A stretch of DNA of 64,000 nt from an uncultured Eubacteriales bacterium (GTDB lineage: Bacteria; Bacillota; Clostridia; Oscillospirales; CAG-382): the NCBI GenBank assembly GCA_934444645.1, contig CAKSCV010000014.1, positions 8,879 through 72,878 of the forward strand, in the 5' to 3' direction. Both the position numbers and the translations under genes were made by a program. Positions 8,457 to 17,457 of the stretch are shown piece after piece (position 1 is the stretch's first letter; every line of letters starts with the position of its first letter). The notes below the pieces were generated by a model. It was not told where the DNA came from, made no database searches, and saw only the letters and a program-made list of their open reading frames with translations.

Positions 8457-9056
8457 ATGCAAAATCATTTAAAAAAGACGGCTTTTGTCGGTGTTATGTC
8501 GGCAATGGCGTTTGTTCTGTTTCTGTTTCCGAAATTTTCGTTAATTCCCGGCTTCGCTTGGCTCGAATTCGATTTTTCCGATGTTCCCGCTTTGTTTGCC
8601 TCTATGATGATTTCGCCGTTTGCCGGACTTGCGGTGGTATTTATCAAAAATGTTCTGCATTTGGCTGTTACCCACACCGGCATGATCGGCGAGCTTTCCA
8701 ATTTTTTAATCAGCGGCACATTTGTTTTCGCGGTCGGCGCGTTTTATCGGTTTTTGTTCCGCAAAGACGAAAAACGCTCGTCGTTTATCGGTTCTTTGGC
8801 ACTCGGCTCGGCAATTCAGCTGGTGACAGCCGTGCTTGTCAACTATTACATCATGATTCCGATGTATTCCGCTTTTGTCAATTTCTCGGAGCTTGGCGGC
8901 GCGGAAAAATACATCCTCGCCGGCGTGATCCCGTTCAATGTGTTAAAAGATCTGTTTGTATCCGTTGCGACGGTTGTATTGCTGCGGCTGCTTTTCCGGA
9001 ATCTTCATGCCTATTTTCATAAATTGTTTACGCATCAAACACAAAATCACATTTGA
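8457..9056 (+). CDS. ribU: Riboflavin ECF transporter S component RibU
   Basis: A 199-residue membrane protein with about six helices, the size of an ECF S component. The EFDFSDVPALF segment near residue 35 and the IKNVLHL segment match RibU riboflavin-binding proteins. RibU works with a shared EcfAA'T energising module, which is not in this window. The upstream FMN riboswitch and terminator independently support riboflavin as substrate. GAGGTG precedes the ATG. The next gene encodes a ferredoxin with its own promoter-like sequence. Confidence 0.93.
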   Translation: MQNHLKKTAFVGVMSAMAFVLFLFPKFSLIPGFAWLEFDFSDVPALFASMMISPFAGLAVVFIKNVLHLAVTHTGMIGELSNFLISGTFVFAVGAFYRFLFRKDEKRSSFIGSLALGSAIQLVTAVLVNYYIMIPMYSAFVNFSELGGAEKYILAGVIPFNVLKDLFVSVATVVLLRLLFRNLHAYFHKLFTHQTQNHI

Positions 9057-9070
9057 TTTTTTGGGAAGTA

Positions 9071-9079
9071 TGGTATAAT
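9071..9079 (+). promoter_or_regulatory. Extended -10 promoter for the ferredoxin
   Basis: TGG-TATAAT (9071-9079) gives an extended -10 element; the -35 match (TTTGAT near 9052) is poor. It overlaps the end of ribU and lies 33 bases before the ferredoxin ATG. Confidence 0.55.
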
Positions 9080-9111
9080 TCAGTTATAACAATGATGGAG
9101 GTGTTTTTCCA

Positions 9112-9282
9112 ATGGCATATCAGATTTCCGACGCGTGCATCGCGTGCGGTGCTTGTGCGGACGAATGTCCCGTATCCTGCATTGCAGAAAAAGACGGTAA
9201 GTATGAAATCAACGCAGACGAGTGCATCGATTGCGGCACTTGCGCAAGCGTATGTCCTGTAGAGGCTCCGGCTGCTCAGTAA
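9112..9282 (+). CDS. 2[4Fe-4S] ferredoxin
   Basis: A 56-residue clostridial-type ferredoxin, a low-potential electron carrier for anaerobic metabolism. Cluster ligands are Cys9, Cys12, Cys15 and Cys19 (CxxCxxCxxxCP) and Cys38, Cys41, Cys44 and Cys48 (second CxxCxxCxxxCP). ATGGAGGTG sits just upstream of the ATG. Length is normal for this compact family. A dedicated promoter and terminator make it a monocistronic unit. Confidence 0.96.
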   Translation: MAYQISDACIACGACADECPVSCIAEKDGKYEINADECIDCGTCASVCPVEAPAAQ

Positions 9283-9343
9283 TTGTTTTTTCACATTGCT
9301 GCGTTTGCCGTCTCGGCAAATAAGCCCGATACTTACGAAAAGC

Positions 9344-9373
9344 ACACCGACTTCCGTGTCGGTGTCTTTTTTT
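9344..9373 (+). terminator. Terminator after the ferredoxin
   Basis: An 8-bp perfect stem (ACACCGAC 9344-9351 with GTCGGTGT 9358-9365) is followed by C and seven T. Confidence 0.9.
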
Positions 9374-9467
9374 GCTGTCATTCGCTGCTTTGTGTGACCT
9401 CCGTGTGAAATTAATAAAATCATAAGAAATGAAAACGGTAAAAATAAGTTTTTCTATAAACAAGGTA

Positions 9468-9496
9468 TTTACTTGTTAATAATTGAAATATATAAT
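9468..9496 (+). promoter_or_regulatory. Likely promoter of the ABC/adaptor operon
   Basis: TTTACT (9468-9473) and a perfect TATAAT (9491-9496) with 17-base spacer. It lies about 100 bases before the first permease start. The surrounding 9374-9593 stretch is AT-rich and holds no gene. Confidence 0.6.
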
Positions 9497-9593
9497 ATTA
9501 TTGTGGAACATTTCAATTGAATCGTTCGTCTTAACAGCAAACGCATTCGACAGCTTTTAGGTTCGAACTTCGGGAGGTACGCCTGCTATCAAA

Positions 9594-10544
9594 ATGAAAG
9601 AAAATAAACTCCTAACAAAAGAAAAGAAACCGAAAATCAAAATGCCGCGCGTGGATAAAACGCTAAGCAAACGCGGCCGCAGAGAGCTGCGTAAGGTCAA
9701 AGCCGTTTCTGCCGCCTTTCTCGCGCCAAGTTTTATCGGCGTTTTGGTTTTCTTTATTTTGCCGTTTATTGTCATTATTTATTATTCGCTCATCAACAAC
9801 CCGGTACAGAAAGAATTTGTCGGGCTTGACAATTTCATCAAGCTCTTTCAGAACTATTCCTTCAAAACAGCGGCCTACAATACGCTGCGTTTTTCACTTG
9901 TCAGCGTGCCGCTTGCCGTAATTTTATCCCTGCTTTTGGCGATGGGCTTAAACTGCAAGATCCCGATGCAAAGCAAGCTTCGCTCGTTTTTCTTATCGCC
10001 GATGATGGTGCCGGTTGCGTCGATCGTCCTCATTTGGCAGGTCTTATTCCACTACAACGGCACGGTCAACGGATTTCTTGCCCAATTCGGTATCGAGAAA
10101 ATCGACTGGATGAAATCGCCGGAGGGCATTTGGGTGGTTGTGCTGCTGTTTTTGTGGAAAAACCTGGGCTACAACATGATTTTGTTTTTGGCGGCTCTCA
10201 ACAACATTCCGAATGACATCTTAGAGGTTGCGCGTGTGGAGGGAGCCGGGCCGATTCGGCAGTTTTTCAGCATCAAGCTGCGATATCTGTCCTCGACCAT
10301 TTTGTTTGTGGCGATCATGTCGCTCATCAACTCGTTCAAAATCTTCCGCGAAGTGTACTTATTATCCGGCGATGTGCCGTATGAAAGCTTATATATGCTT
10401 CAGCATTACATGAACAACACCTTCGCAAGCCTGGATTATCAAAAGCTGTCCGCTGCCGCCATCATCATGGCCATTGTCATGGTGCTTATCATCGGCATCC
10501 TGTTTTTCGCGGACGACAAATACGGAAAGGATGTGGAGGAATGA
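9594..10544 (+). CDS. Sugar-type ABC transporter permease (MalF/UgpA-like)
   Basis: A 316-residue permease of the CUT1 class with a basic N-terminal tail (about 35 residues) and six predicted membrane helices. The EAA loop for ATPase docking is EVARVEGAGPIRQFFSIKL near residue 210. A GGGAGGT ribosome site lies upstream, with slightly long spacing. It overlaps the second permease gene by four bases (ATGA), so the two are translationally coupled and probably form a heterodimeric channel. No ATPase gene is nearby; many Firmicutes CUT1 systems borrow a shared MsmX-like ATPase. The substrate is unknown, and the downstream adaptor genes make simple sugar import less certain. Confidence 0.9.
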   Translation: MKENKLLTKEKKPKIKMPRVDKTLSKRGRRELRKVKAVSAAFLAPSFIGVLVFFILPFIVIIYYSLINNPVQKEFVGLDNFIKLFQNYSFKTAAYNTLRFSLVSVPLAVILSLLLAMGLNCKIPMQSKLRSFFLSPMMVPVASIVLIWQVLFHYNGTVNGFLAQFGIEKIDWMKSPEGIWVVVLLFLWKNLGYNMILFLAALNNIPNDILEVARVEGAGPIRQFFSIKLRYLSSTILFVAIMSLINSFKIFREVYLLSGDVPYESLYMLQHYMNNTFASLDYQKLSAAAIIMAIVMVLIIGILFFADDKYGKDVEE

Positions 10545-11443
10545 GCGAGAGAAAGCATATGCTTCGCAAGAAGCTTACCGCGTGGCTTGCGGCACTGTTG
10601 CTGCTGCTTGCGGCCTTTGCGTTCCTTGCGCCGACGATTCTGACCATTTCCGGTTCGTTTTTCACGCAGGCGGAGTTAAGCTCAAACTACGGTAAGATTT
10701 TCTCGGGTGCCGGCAGCGGCAATTCGTATATCGCCGAACAGACGACCTTGAAATTTATTCCGGATAAGGTCTCGTTCAAGCAGTATGCAACGGTCTTGCT
10801 TTTGAGTCCCGAATACCTGTTCAAATTCTGGAACTCGGTGAAATACACCGTGCCGATTATGGCCTTTCAGACCATCGTTGCCTGCCTTGCCGCGTATGGC
10901 CTTACGCGCTACCGCTCCAAGGGACGGGAATTTGTCTTATTTACCTACATCATTCTTATGTTAATGCCGTATCAGGTAACGCTTGTGCCAAACCGTTTGG
11001 TGGCTGAATGGTTACATATTTACGGAACGTCTTGGGCCGTGATTCTGCCCGGCATTTTCTCGCCGTTTGCTGTGTTTCTTCTCACCAAAGCCATGCGGCG
11101 TGTGCCGATGGCGGTCATTGAAGCGGCGCGGCTCGACGGCTGCAGCGAATGGCAGATTTTCTTCAAGATCTACCTGCCGCTCTGTAAAAACATCGTTTAT
11201 TCTGTCATGATCTTGGTCTTTATCGATTATTGGAACATGGTGGAACAGCCGCTCATCCTTTTGGGCAGCGAACACGAGGATTTGTATCCGCTTTCAATCT
11301 TCCTCTCCAAAATCAACGGCGGAGAGGTCGGCATTGCTTTTGCCGTGGCGGTTATTTATATGATACCGACGCTTCTCATCTTCCTTTACGGAGAACAGTA
11401 TTTGGTGGAAGGCATCGCCAACTCCGGAAGCGTAAAGGGATAA
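10541..11443 (+). CDS. Sugar-type ABC transporter permease (MalG/UgpE-like)
   Basis: A 300-residue CUT1 permease with six predicted helices and the EAA motif EAARLDGCSEWQIFFKIYLPL near residue 190. It has a longer first extracytoplasmic loop (about residues 40-90) than many MalG proteins. The start ATG overlaps the stop of the partner permease. The next gene, the HlyD-like adaptor, starts 52 bases downstream on the same strand. Partner and order fit a heterodimeric ABC importer core; substrate unknown. Confidence 0.9.
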   Translation: MSERKHMLRKKLTAWLAALLLLLAAFAFLAPTILTISGSFFTQAELSSNYGKIFSGAGSGNSYIAEQTTLKFIPDKVSFKQYATVLLLSPEYLFKFWNSVKYTVPIMAFQTIVACLAAYGLTRYRSKGREFVLFTYIILMLMPYQVTLVPNRLVAEWLHIYGTSWAVILPGIFSPFAVFLLTKAMRRVPMAVIEAARLDGCSEWQIFFKIYLPLCKNIVYSVMILVFIDYWNMVEQPLILLGSEHEDLYPLSIFLSKINGGEVGIAFAVAVIYMIPTLLIFLYGEQYLVEGIANSGSVKG

Positions 11444-11495
11444 ACGAATTTATGAAACCGGCGGATTTTTCACAGGACCGCCGTAGGAGGATACC

Positions 11496-13781
11496 ATGGG
11501 AGAAAAAAAGATTAAACGCGAATGGGTCAAAACCTTTGCCATTATCTTCTTGGCAATACTGTTGGTGCTGACCTTCTTTTCCAATACGATTATGAATATG
11601 ACCCTGCCGGAGGTTTCGACTGAATACATCCAGTACGGAACCATCAAAACGCAGGTGCGCGGCTCCGGCACCATCACCGCCTCCGACAATTACAGCGTTA
11701 CCATCCCGACTACGCGCGAGATCTTAAAGGTTGCCGTCAGCAAGGGCATGCAGGTCAAAAAGGGCGATGTGCTGTTCTTCCTTGCCGAGGGCGACAGTGA
11801 CGAATTGGAAGCGGCAAAAACCAATTATGACAACTTAAACTTTGAATATGCCAAGATGCTTCTTGACGCTTCCGGCAGCTCTGATTTTGCCGACAAGCGC
11901 CTTGCCATTGAGCAGCAGCAAGAGGATTTGAACGACGCCAAGACAAAGCTTGCGAACCTTTCCTCCACGCAAAGTGCCATCGAGAAGGCAAAGCTTGACG
12001 TTCGTGCCGCCGAAAAGGCTGTTACCCAAAAGCAGAACGAGATTTCCGAATTAGAGAGCGAAAAGACCGCCATCGGTTATACGCCGACCGAAGACGAGGT
12101 GCTGACCGGCAAAGACAGCAGTGTATCGTATGAACAATATGCAAGCGCCACCAAGCAGCTGGATGAAGCCGAGAAAAAGATCGACACCGCCAAAGCCAAC
12201 CTGACGAAGATGCAGGCCGATCAAAGCACCGCAAAAAACGCTTACGACAAGACCAAACGCGAATACGATGAAATAAACGCTAAAATTGAAACGCCGCTTG
12301 CAACGCTGGAAAAGGAGATCGAAACCTCCGACCGCAACATTGAATCGCTTGATAACGATTTGAAATATCTGAAGCAGGATTTCTACAACACCACCTCCAA
12401 CAAAGCGCTGGAAAAAGCGTATGACGATTATAAGGATGAGAAGGAAAAATACCGCAAGGCCAAGAGAAAGCTCGACAACCTCCGTTCGAGCGGCACGGCA
12501 ACCGAAGCGGAAATTGCTGCCGCACAAAGAGAATATCAGGCGGCCATGGAACGTTTGGAAAGTGCCTACGATGTCTATGAAGGCATTCTGACCAACGAGA
12601 AAAACAACACCGAAGCCATCGAAAAGAGCCTTGCCGCCAAGGAAACCGAGCTGAAATACGCGCTTAAAGACAACACCGACCTAAAGGCAAAGCTCGAAGA
12701 AACCAAAGCTCTCGATACCCGGTTAAAGAACAAGAAAATTGAGCTTGACAAGGTGGAAACCACCTATAACAACGCAACCGACAAGGTGAATGTCGCTCAA
12801 ACCACCTATGACAACGCCGTCGCCGACAAGGAAACGCTTTCCAAGAGCTTGGAAAAGGTGCGCAACGGCTATAAGTACGTCAAAGTCAAGGATTACGAAA
12901 AACGCATTGATACGGCGAAAACCGAACTCGATACCTTAAATAACGAGCTTGAGAACGCCAAAGAAAAGCTTTCCGACCTGCAGGCGCAGGGAACCGACAG
13001 TGAGGATTCTCTGAAAGAGCGCATTAAGTCGTTGGAACGGCAGATCATCACCTCGACGAGTGAGCTTGAACAGAGCATTGCCGATGCCGGTGAAAAGAGC
13101 AAAGAAAAGGCGTTGGAGCTTGAAAAGAAGAAGAAAGAAATCAACAAGGCTGCCAAGGAAATCACCAAGCTGGAACAAAAATACACGTCTACCGAGGTGC
13201 TTGCGCCCGTTTCCGGCGTGATTGATTCGATAAGTGTCACGACCGGTCAGAAAACGCAGCCGGATTCGACGCTGTGCGAAATTTCTCTTGCCGAAAAAGG
13301 CTATAAGATGACCATGACGGTCACGCAAGAGCAGGCAGCAAAGCTCCGTATGGGTTCGGCTGCGGAAATCACCAGCTACATTCCTTACGGCTCAACCATG
13401 ACGGCTACGCTTGCCGCTATCAAGAACGATACCGCCAACCCCGGCAGTCGGCAGAAGATTCTCGAATTCAGCATAGAAGGCGACGTTACGCCGGGCGATA
13501 CCATTTCGGTTGCCGTCGGCGACAAGAACGCAAGCTACGACAGCACCGTCCCGAACACGGCCATCCGCGAGGACAGCGACGGCAAGTATATCCTTATCGT
13601 CGAATCCCAGGCAACGCCGATCTCGACACGCTATAAGGCAAAACGCGTGGCTGTCAACGTTCTTGCAAGCGACGATACCCGTTCGGCCATCTCCGGCGAC
13701 TTCCAAAGCTATTCGTATGTCATTGCTACATCCTCCAAGCCGATTAACAGCGGAGAGCAGGTGAAGCTGATTGAAAACTAA
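11496..13781 (+). CDS. HlyD/RND-type periplasmic adaptor with long coiled coil
   Basis: A 761-residue protein: one N-terminal membrane helix (about residues 10-30), the first half of a lipoyl/barrel domain (about 45-95), a very long Glu/Lys-rich alpha-helical coiled coil (about 95-560), the second lipoyl half STEVLAPVSGVIDSISVTTG (about 565-585), then beta-barrel and membrane-proximal domains to the end. It is about twice the length of ordinary adaptors because of the hairpin. In Gram-positives such proteins (for example YknX) usually pair with MacB-like exporters. Here it is encoded in one operon with CUT1 permeases and a MacB-like protein. TAGGAGG precedes the ATG. Its stop overlaps the next start. 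Confidence 0.85.
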   Translation: MGEKKIKREWVKTFAIIFLAILLVLTFFSNTIMNMTLPEVSTEYIQYGTIKTQVRGSGTITASDNYSVTIPTTREILKVAVSKGMQVKKGDVLFFLAEGDSDELEAAKTNYDNLNFEYAKMLLDASGSSDFADKRLAIEQQQEDLNDAKTKLANLSSTQSAIEKAKLDVRAAEKAVTQKQNEISELESEKTAIGYTPTEDEVLTGKDSSVSYEQYASATKQLDEAEKKIDTAKANLTKMQADQSTAKNAYDKTKREYDEINAKIETPLATLEKEIETSDRNIESLDNDLKYLKQDFYNTTSNKALEKAYDDYKDEKEKYRKAKRKLDNLRSSGTATEAEIAAAQREYQAAMERLESAYDVYEGILTNEKNNTEAIEKSLAAKETELKYALKDNTDLKAKLEETKALDTRLKNKKIELDKVETTYNNATDKVNVAQTTYDNAVADKETLSKSLEKVRNGYKYVKVKDYEKRIDTAKTELDTLNNELENAKEKLSDLQAQGTDSEDSLKERIKSLERQIITSTSELEQSIADAGEKSKEKALELEKKKKEINKAAKEITKLEQKYTSTEVLAPVSGVIDSISVTTGQKTQPDSTLCEISLAEKGYKMTMTVTQEQAAKLRMGSAAEITSYIPYGSTMTATLAAIKNDTANPGSRQKILEFSIEGDVTPGDTISVAVGDKNASYDSTVPNTAIREDSDGKYILIVESQATPISTRYKAKRVAVNVLASDDTRSAISGDFQSYSYVIATSSKPINSGEQVKLIEN

Positions 13782-14784
13782 GGCACGCCTTATCCATCTT
13801 ATTGTTACGCTGCTTTTGGCAGCTGCCGCGCTCGGTATCGGCATTGCCATGAACGTGTACATGAATTCGTTCGACCACGAGCAGGTCGCAAAAAAATTCT
13901 CGAACGGCACGCGCTTTGCGCAGATCACGGTTTTTGCACCGGACACGGCAGGACTTACCGTCGATAAAATCATGTACTTCCGGTATAAGCTTGAAACAAA
14001 GCTGACCGAAAAGTCGATAACGCCTCCCAACGACGGTGCAAGACTGTATGCCGACGCGTTCAGCTCGTATGTTGACGCTTCGCTTGCCTCGAAGGGCTCA
14101 CGCACGTCAAATGTCAAGCTTGCTTATGTCGGCGGCGACTATTCGCTGTTCTACAAGGCTTACCGCGATATGCCGAACGTGGGAAATGACATTAACCATG
14201 ATCGCATTCTGCTGTCACGCTCGGCGGCGTGGCAGCTGTACGGCGGCGAAGCGCTGTACGACTATCCGGTCAAGATAGGACCTGCGACCTTTTACGTCAG
14301 CGGCGTGTATCCCGATTATAAGGAATCTGCGTACATCAAGGATTTCTATGGCGATAAACCGGCTGCTGCGGCGGACATCAAGTCGGACGCGGGCATCAAC
14401 ATCACCTGCTACGATCTGATTATGGTCGATCCGGTCAAGAACTTTGCGGTCGATACCGTTAAGGAATGCTTAGACCTTCCCGAAGGCACATACCTGCTTG
14501 TCGAGAATTCCAAGCGGTTCTCGCTCGGAAACCTTTTTAAGACCGTTCCGAAGCTTGTCAACGCCGACGAACCGCTCCCGACCGGCGTGAATATCACGCC
14601 CGAGGAAATGGCGGCACGACACGCCGAAAAGGTGCTTGCCGTGATGCTTGTCGTGCTTCTTGTGTTTGCAGTGTATCCGGCGATTTGGGCACTTATCCTG
14701 TTATACCGCCTGATCCGCTTTATGAAAAAGTGGTTTGACAGGCTCGTCGTGAGCAAAATCAAAGACAAACTCTCGTATTCATAA
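13771..14784 (+). CDS. MacB-PCD-like protein with only two membrane helices
   Basis: A 337-residue protein with an N-terminal membrane helix (residues 7-27), a ~260-residue extracytoplasmic domain and a C-terminal membrane helix (about 288-312) with a basic tail. The layout recalls the first half of a MacB/FtsX-family permease (helix plus periplasmic core domain), but the usual three C-terminal helices are reduced to one. Family assignment is therefore tentative. The start is TTG at 13771, overlapping the adaptor gene by 11 bases, with GGAGAGCAGG upstream. Coupling to the adaptor gene suggests the two proteins form one envelope complex. Confidence 0.6.
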   Translation: MKTKARLIHLIVTLLLAAAALGIGIAMNVYMNSFDHEQVAKKFSNGTRFAQITVFAPDTAGLTVDKIMYFRYKLETKLTEKSITPPNDGARLYADAFSSYVDASLASKGSRTSNVKLAYVGGDYSLFYKAYRDMPNVGNDINHDRILLSRSAAWQLYGGEALYDYPVKIGPATFYVSGVYPDYKESAYIKDFYGDKPAAAADIKSDAGINITCYDLIMVDPVKNFAVDTVKECLDLPEGTYLLVENSKRFSLGNLFKTVPKLVNADEPLPTGVNITPEEMAARHAEKVLAVMLVVLLVFAVYPAIWALILLYRLIRFMKKWFDRLVVSKIKDKLSYS

Positions 14785-14856
14785 TTTCGGGCAGAACAAA
14801 AACATATAAACCGAAACGCAACACGTTTCAAACAAAGAAAGGAAATGGTATTCAAC

Positions 14857-17370
14857 ATGAAGAAAAGACTCCTCAGCCTTGCACTTGCCGCCGTTATGGC
14901 GTTCTCGTCGCTGGCGCTTACCGCCTGCAAGCCGGGTTCAAGCGTGGACGGCAAGCCCGGAAAAGGCGCACTCACCACAAGAGATCTCACCAATATTTAC
15001 AAGGCGGATTCCATCAGCACGGTGGGCACAATCTTTGAGAATCTTCAAATCAATCAAGTCTACAAAATGAATGACGGCAAGCTGCTTGTCTGCGGCTATA
15101 CCACCGATACCTACGAGGATAAATATTACATCACCGACCTCGATTTCAAGAACGCTTCCGAAATGACCATCAAAAAGGCCGAGGGACAGAATACCGAGAC
15201 CTATATCCAGAACGTGGCGGTAAGTCCTACCGACGGCTCTATCTGGTATGTGAAGAATGTTTATAGCTATACCGACGCTGACAGCGATCAGCCGGTCCCC
15301 GAACCGGATCACACCGTACCCGGAACGATTGTTGACGACGGAGCTATTATCGGCGGCGTTTTTCAGGGCGATGCAACGGTGGATTCCTCCTTTAGCGGCG
15401 GCGGATATACCGAAAACACAAATTCCTATTACCTTGTCAAGGTGGACGCCGAGGGCAACATTGTTTCGGAAACGGATATTTCCGCCGACCTTATGGTGAC
15501 CGACGAAAGCGGCAACAGTTATCAGTCCACGCCTAACAATTTGGTGTTCAGCGGTGGCAAGCTCTTATTCTGCGTTGAAACAACCATCAAGGTTTTCAAT
15601 ACCGATACCGTCACTAAGGAAGCCGAATACAAGATTACCGACCAGTATATCGATAACCTGTATGTCGGTGCGTCCGGCACGGTTTACTATATCGTTTGGG
15701 GCGACGGCGGGCAAGAGCTGTTCAAATTCGACCCGAACACCGGCAAGAGCGAAAAGACCGAATTTACCGGCATTAATCAGCTGTATAACTACCAGTTTTC
15801 ACCCGGCTCGAACGGCTATGAATTCACGCTGATTAACGAAAGCGGCGTTTTCGGCTATAATCCCGGCGATAACGCTCCGACCGAGCTTTGCAGCTACACC
15901 AATTCCGACATCGATATGACAAGCGGCAACGCAAGCTCTCCGATCTTCTTGGACGATGGCCGAATCCTTCTTTCCTTCTACGATTATGAATCCAGTCAGA
16001 ACGACATTCTCATGCTTTCCAAGGTCGATCCGTCCACCGTCAAGGAAAAGTATGTCATCACGGTCGGCGGCCGTTATATCGATTATCAGATCAAGAGAGC
16101 ACTGTTGAAATTCAACCGCACCAGCGATGAATACAAGGTCGTTTTCAAAGATTATTCCAAGTATGACAACGAATCCAACAATTATAACGGTGCATATGAA
16201 GCCCTCGACAAGGATATCCTTTCCAAGAACGACGCACCGGATATCATTTTTGTCGATTCCTACGGCATGGATTACAAGAGTTACATTTCCAAGGGCGTTT
16301 TTGCCAACCTTGAAAAATTCATGGAAGCCGATGAATCCTTCAACAAAGACGATTACCTTGCAAACGTTTTCGAAGCCTCGAAAATCAACGGACATCTGTA
16401 TACGATTGTCCCGACGGTCAACTTTATGACGCTTGCCGGAAAGAAGTCCATCTTCGGAGACAGAACGCACTGGACCATGAAGGAATTCCTCGAAATGCAC
16501 CGTTCGCTCGGCGAAGGCGAGCAGATGATTTCCGAAGCAACCCGTGACAGTTACGGCTCGATCATGCTCATGATTGCCGAAAATGAGTTCATCGACGAAA
16601 ACGGCAACTGCTCCTTTGACAACGACAATTTCAAGGATATCCTCGCTTATATAAAGGATCTTCCTGCCGATTACAAGGCTTACCAGGACAAGTGGCAGGA
16701 CAACGACAACTATTGGCAGGAGCAGCAGCTTTCGTACAGCAAGGGCACAACCAAGCTGTATACGGCGTATATTTACAACTTCGATATGATTCCGGAGCTT
16801 GAAAACTATATGGGCGAGGAAGTGGCGCTGATCGGCTTCCCGACAGCTTCCGAAGACGCGTCGGGCGTGATCATTCAGCCGAATGCCGAGCTTGCCGTCA
16901 ATGCCAATTCCAAGGTGACGGCCGGTTGCTGGGAGGTTCTGAAATACTTGCTTTCCGACGAATATCAAAATCAGTTCTCCGGCGACAGAAGCGGCAATTC
17001 GGGTCGCTACGGCGGCGGTTCCTATACGTTCCCGATCAAAAAGAGCATTGTTGAAAAGAAGATGAAGAACGATCTTCTGCCGCGATACTATACGGAGTAT
17101 GACGAAAACGGCAACGAAACGCAGGTCGAACAGCCGCGTTACACCTGGGTCGGCGATACGAGAGTGGAAAAACGCAAGAGCACCGAGGAGGACGTTGCGC
17201 GTCTGTATGAGATGGTGAACAGTGCAAACTTCTTTGCGCGGGAGAATAAGGACGTCAACGAAATTATCTTAAACGAGGCCGAACCGTACTTCGACAACCA
17301 GAAGTCGGTGGACGAGGTTGTAGGCATTATCAACAGCCGCGTGCGCCTGTATGTAAGCCAACAGAGATAA
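14857..17370 (+). CDS. Propeller/solute-binding lipoprotein of the ABC operon
   Basis: An 837-residue lipoprotein with a signal peptide and LTAC lipobox (Cys24). The region from about 45 to 400 has repeated short beta-rich units with aromatic/Asp turns (a propeller-like fold is inferred). Residues about 410-800 resemble family-1 extracellular solute-binding proteins (segment DAPDIIFVDSYG, then an open/close hinge region). This is about twice the size of a normal sugar-binding protein. The ATG at 14857 is preferred over 14845, which lies on the AAAGGAAA ribosome site. It is the last gene of the operon and presumably feeds the two permeases. A glycan or oligosaccharide ligand is a guess from family. 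Confidence 0.82.
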   Translation: MKKRLLSLALAAVMAFSSLALTACKPGSSVDGKPGKGALTTRDLTNIYKADSISTVGTIFENLQINQVYKMNDGKLLVCGYTTDTYEDKYYITDLDFKNASEMTIKKAEGQNTETYIQNVAVSPTDGSIWYVKNVYSYTDADSDQPVPEPDHTVPGTIVDDGAIIGGVFQGDATVDSSFSGGGYTENTNSYYLVKVDAEGNIVSETDISADLMVTDESGNSYQSTPNNLVFSGGKLLFCVETTIKVFNTDTVTKEAEYKITDQYIDNLYVGASGTVYYIVWGDGGQELFKFDPNTGKSEKTEFTGINQLYNYQFSPGSNGYEFTLINESGVFGYNPGDNAPTELCSYTNSDIDMTSGNASSPIFLDDGRILLSFYDYESSQNDILMLSKVDPSTVKEKYVITVGGRYIDYQIKRALLKFNRTSDEYKVVFKDYSKYDNESNNYNGAYEALDKDILSKNDAPDIIFVDSYGMDYKSYISKGVFANLEKFMEADESFNKDDYLANVFEASKINGHLYTIVPTVNFMTLAGKKSIFGDRTHWTMKEFLEMHRSLGEGEQMISEATRDSYGSIMLMIAENEFIDENGNCSFDNDNFKDILAYIKDLPADYKAYQDKWQDNDNYWQEQQLSYSKGTTKLYTAYIYNFDMIPELENYMGEEVALIGFPTASEDASGVIIQPNAELAVNANSKVTAGCWEVLKYLLSDEYQNQFSGDRSGNSGRYGGGSYTFPIKKSIVEKKMKNDLLPRYYTEYDENGNETQVEQPRYTWVGDTRVEKRKSTEEDVARLYEMVNSANFFARENKDVNEIILNEAEPYFDNQKSVDEVVGIINSRVRLYVSQQR

Positions 17371-17391
17371 CAGCGCAGCATGTGTAAAAGA

Positions 17392-17432
17392 GACCGACCG
17401 GTATATCGGACAGATATGCCGGTCGGCCTTTT
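17392..17432. terminator. Bidirectional terminator, ABC operon / MgtC gene
   Basis: CCGACCGG (17394-17401) pairs with CCGGTCGG (17419-17426), extended by an AT stem; U-rich tracts lie on both strands. It sits between convergent genes. Confidence 0.8.
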
Positions 17433-17457
17433 GCTGCATGGATTTCCGCGTTCCCGT

